Below are positions 13,636-13,700 of a stretch of 13,700 nt of DNA, piece after piece. The notes below the pieces were generated by a model. That model was given only the letters and a program-made list of their open reading frames with translations, was not told the origin of the DNA and made no database searches. The translations under genes and the position numbers were made by a program. The number at the start of each line of letters is the position of its first letter. Position 1 is the stretch's first letter. The stretch comes from CAYVKY01 sp964452115 (GTDB taxonomy: Bacteria; Bacteroidota; Ignavibacteria; Tepidaquicellales; Tepidaquicellaceae): positions 1 to 13,700 of the forward strand of contig CAYVKY010000054.1 of assembly GCA_964452115.1 (NCBI GenBank), read 5' to 3'.

Positions 13636-13700
13636 TTACTTTACTAGAATCATTTTTACTGTTCTGTTGTAATCACCTGCGGTCATTTTGTAGAAGTAAA
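13636..13700 (-). CDS. Partial T9SS cargo protein, C-terminal sorting tail only
   Basis: Only the last 21 codons are in the window, ending at the TAA at 13638-13636. They read YFYKMTAGDYNRTVKMILVK after a partial codon. This is the typical end of a type A T9SS C-terminal domain (the pattern G-x-Y-x-Y-K-(L/M)-x-x-G ... KM-(x)-(L/V)-x-K). Such tails direct proteins across the outer membrane via type IX secretion and are then removed. What the rest of the protein does cannot be told. The gene continues beyond the right edge and ends at the terminator at 13582-13614. Confidence 0.8.
   Translation of the reverse strand, partial: YFYKMTAGDYNRTVKMILVK

Overview
The window is AT-rich, with compact genes and few Shine-Dalgarno sequences. 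It reads like a member of the Bacteroidota/Ignavibacteriota (Chlorobi-side) superphylum. Evidence for this is a type IX secretion (T9SS) C-terminal sorting tail on the protein cut by the right edge, promoter-like boxes of the Bacteroidota kind (TTG...TAnnTTTG), a DUF6600-type secreted protein, and the nifJ/dihydroorotate-dehydrogenase-like gene pair common in that group. The exact lineage is inferred and cannot be fixed from this sequence alone.

Left part, all on the minus strand. Read in transcription order from right to left it contains: an isoprenylcysteine-methyltransferase-like membrane protein (9309-8875), phosphotransacetylase (8661-7666) and acetate kinase (7643-6441), a terminator, a ~700-bp intergenic region, pyruvate:ferredoxin oxidoreductase (5743-2186) with a dihydroorotate-dehydrogenase-like flavoprotein gene (2161-1166), a terminator, and a glutamine synthetase family gene (1070 to beyond the left edge). 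PFOR, Pta and AckA form a complete pyruvate-to-acetate route: pyruvate to acetyl-CoA, CO2 and reduced ferredoxin, then acetyl phosphate, then acetate and ATP.

The 5744-6440 intergenic region is the most unusual part. It carries a GC-rich palindromic patch (about 5899-5976) and what looks like a short free-standing plus-strand transcription unit. That unit has a promoter-like box at 6147-6177, nested direct and inverted repeats at 6216-6254, a possible 29-codon ORF, and a strong plus-strand intrinsic terminator at 6327-6362. It runs toward acetate kinase, whose own terminator lies back to back with it.

Right part. A plus-strand two-gene unit (9415-11780) encodes an aldehyde dehydrogenase and a GDP-L-fucose-synthase-like epimerase/reductase, overlapping by ATGA. 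It ends at a bidirectional hairpin shared with a convergent minus-strand gene (13365-11836). That gene encodes a secreted protein with a Trp/Tyr/Gly-rich DUF6600-type region followed by a long Asn/Ser/Gln-rich tail with DNA-level tandem repeats. The right edge cuts a T9SS cargo protein (13700-13636), of which only the C-terminus is visible.

I found no rRNA, tRNA, CRISPR array, transposase or phage gene. Most of the window is ordinary central metabolism. The orphan small transcript is the best candidate for something undescribed, but this is a hypothesis from sequence pattern only.
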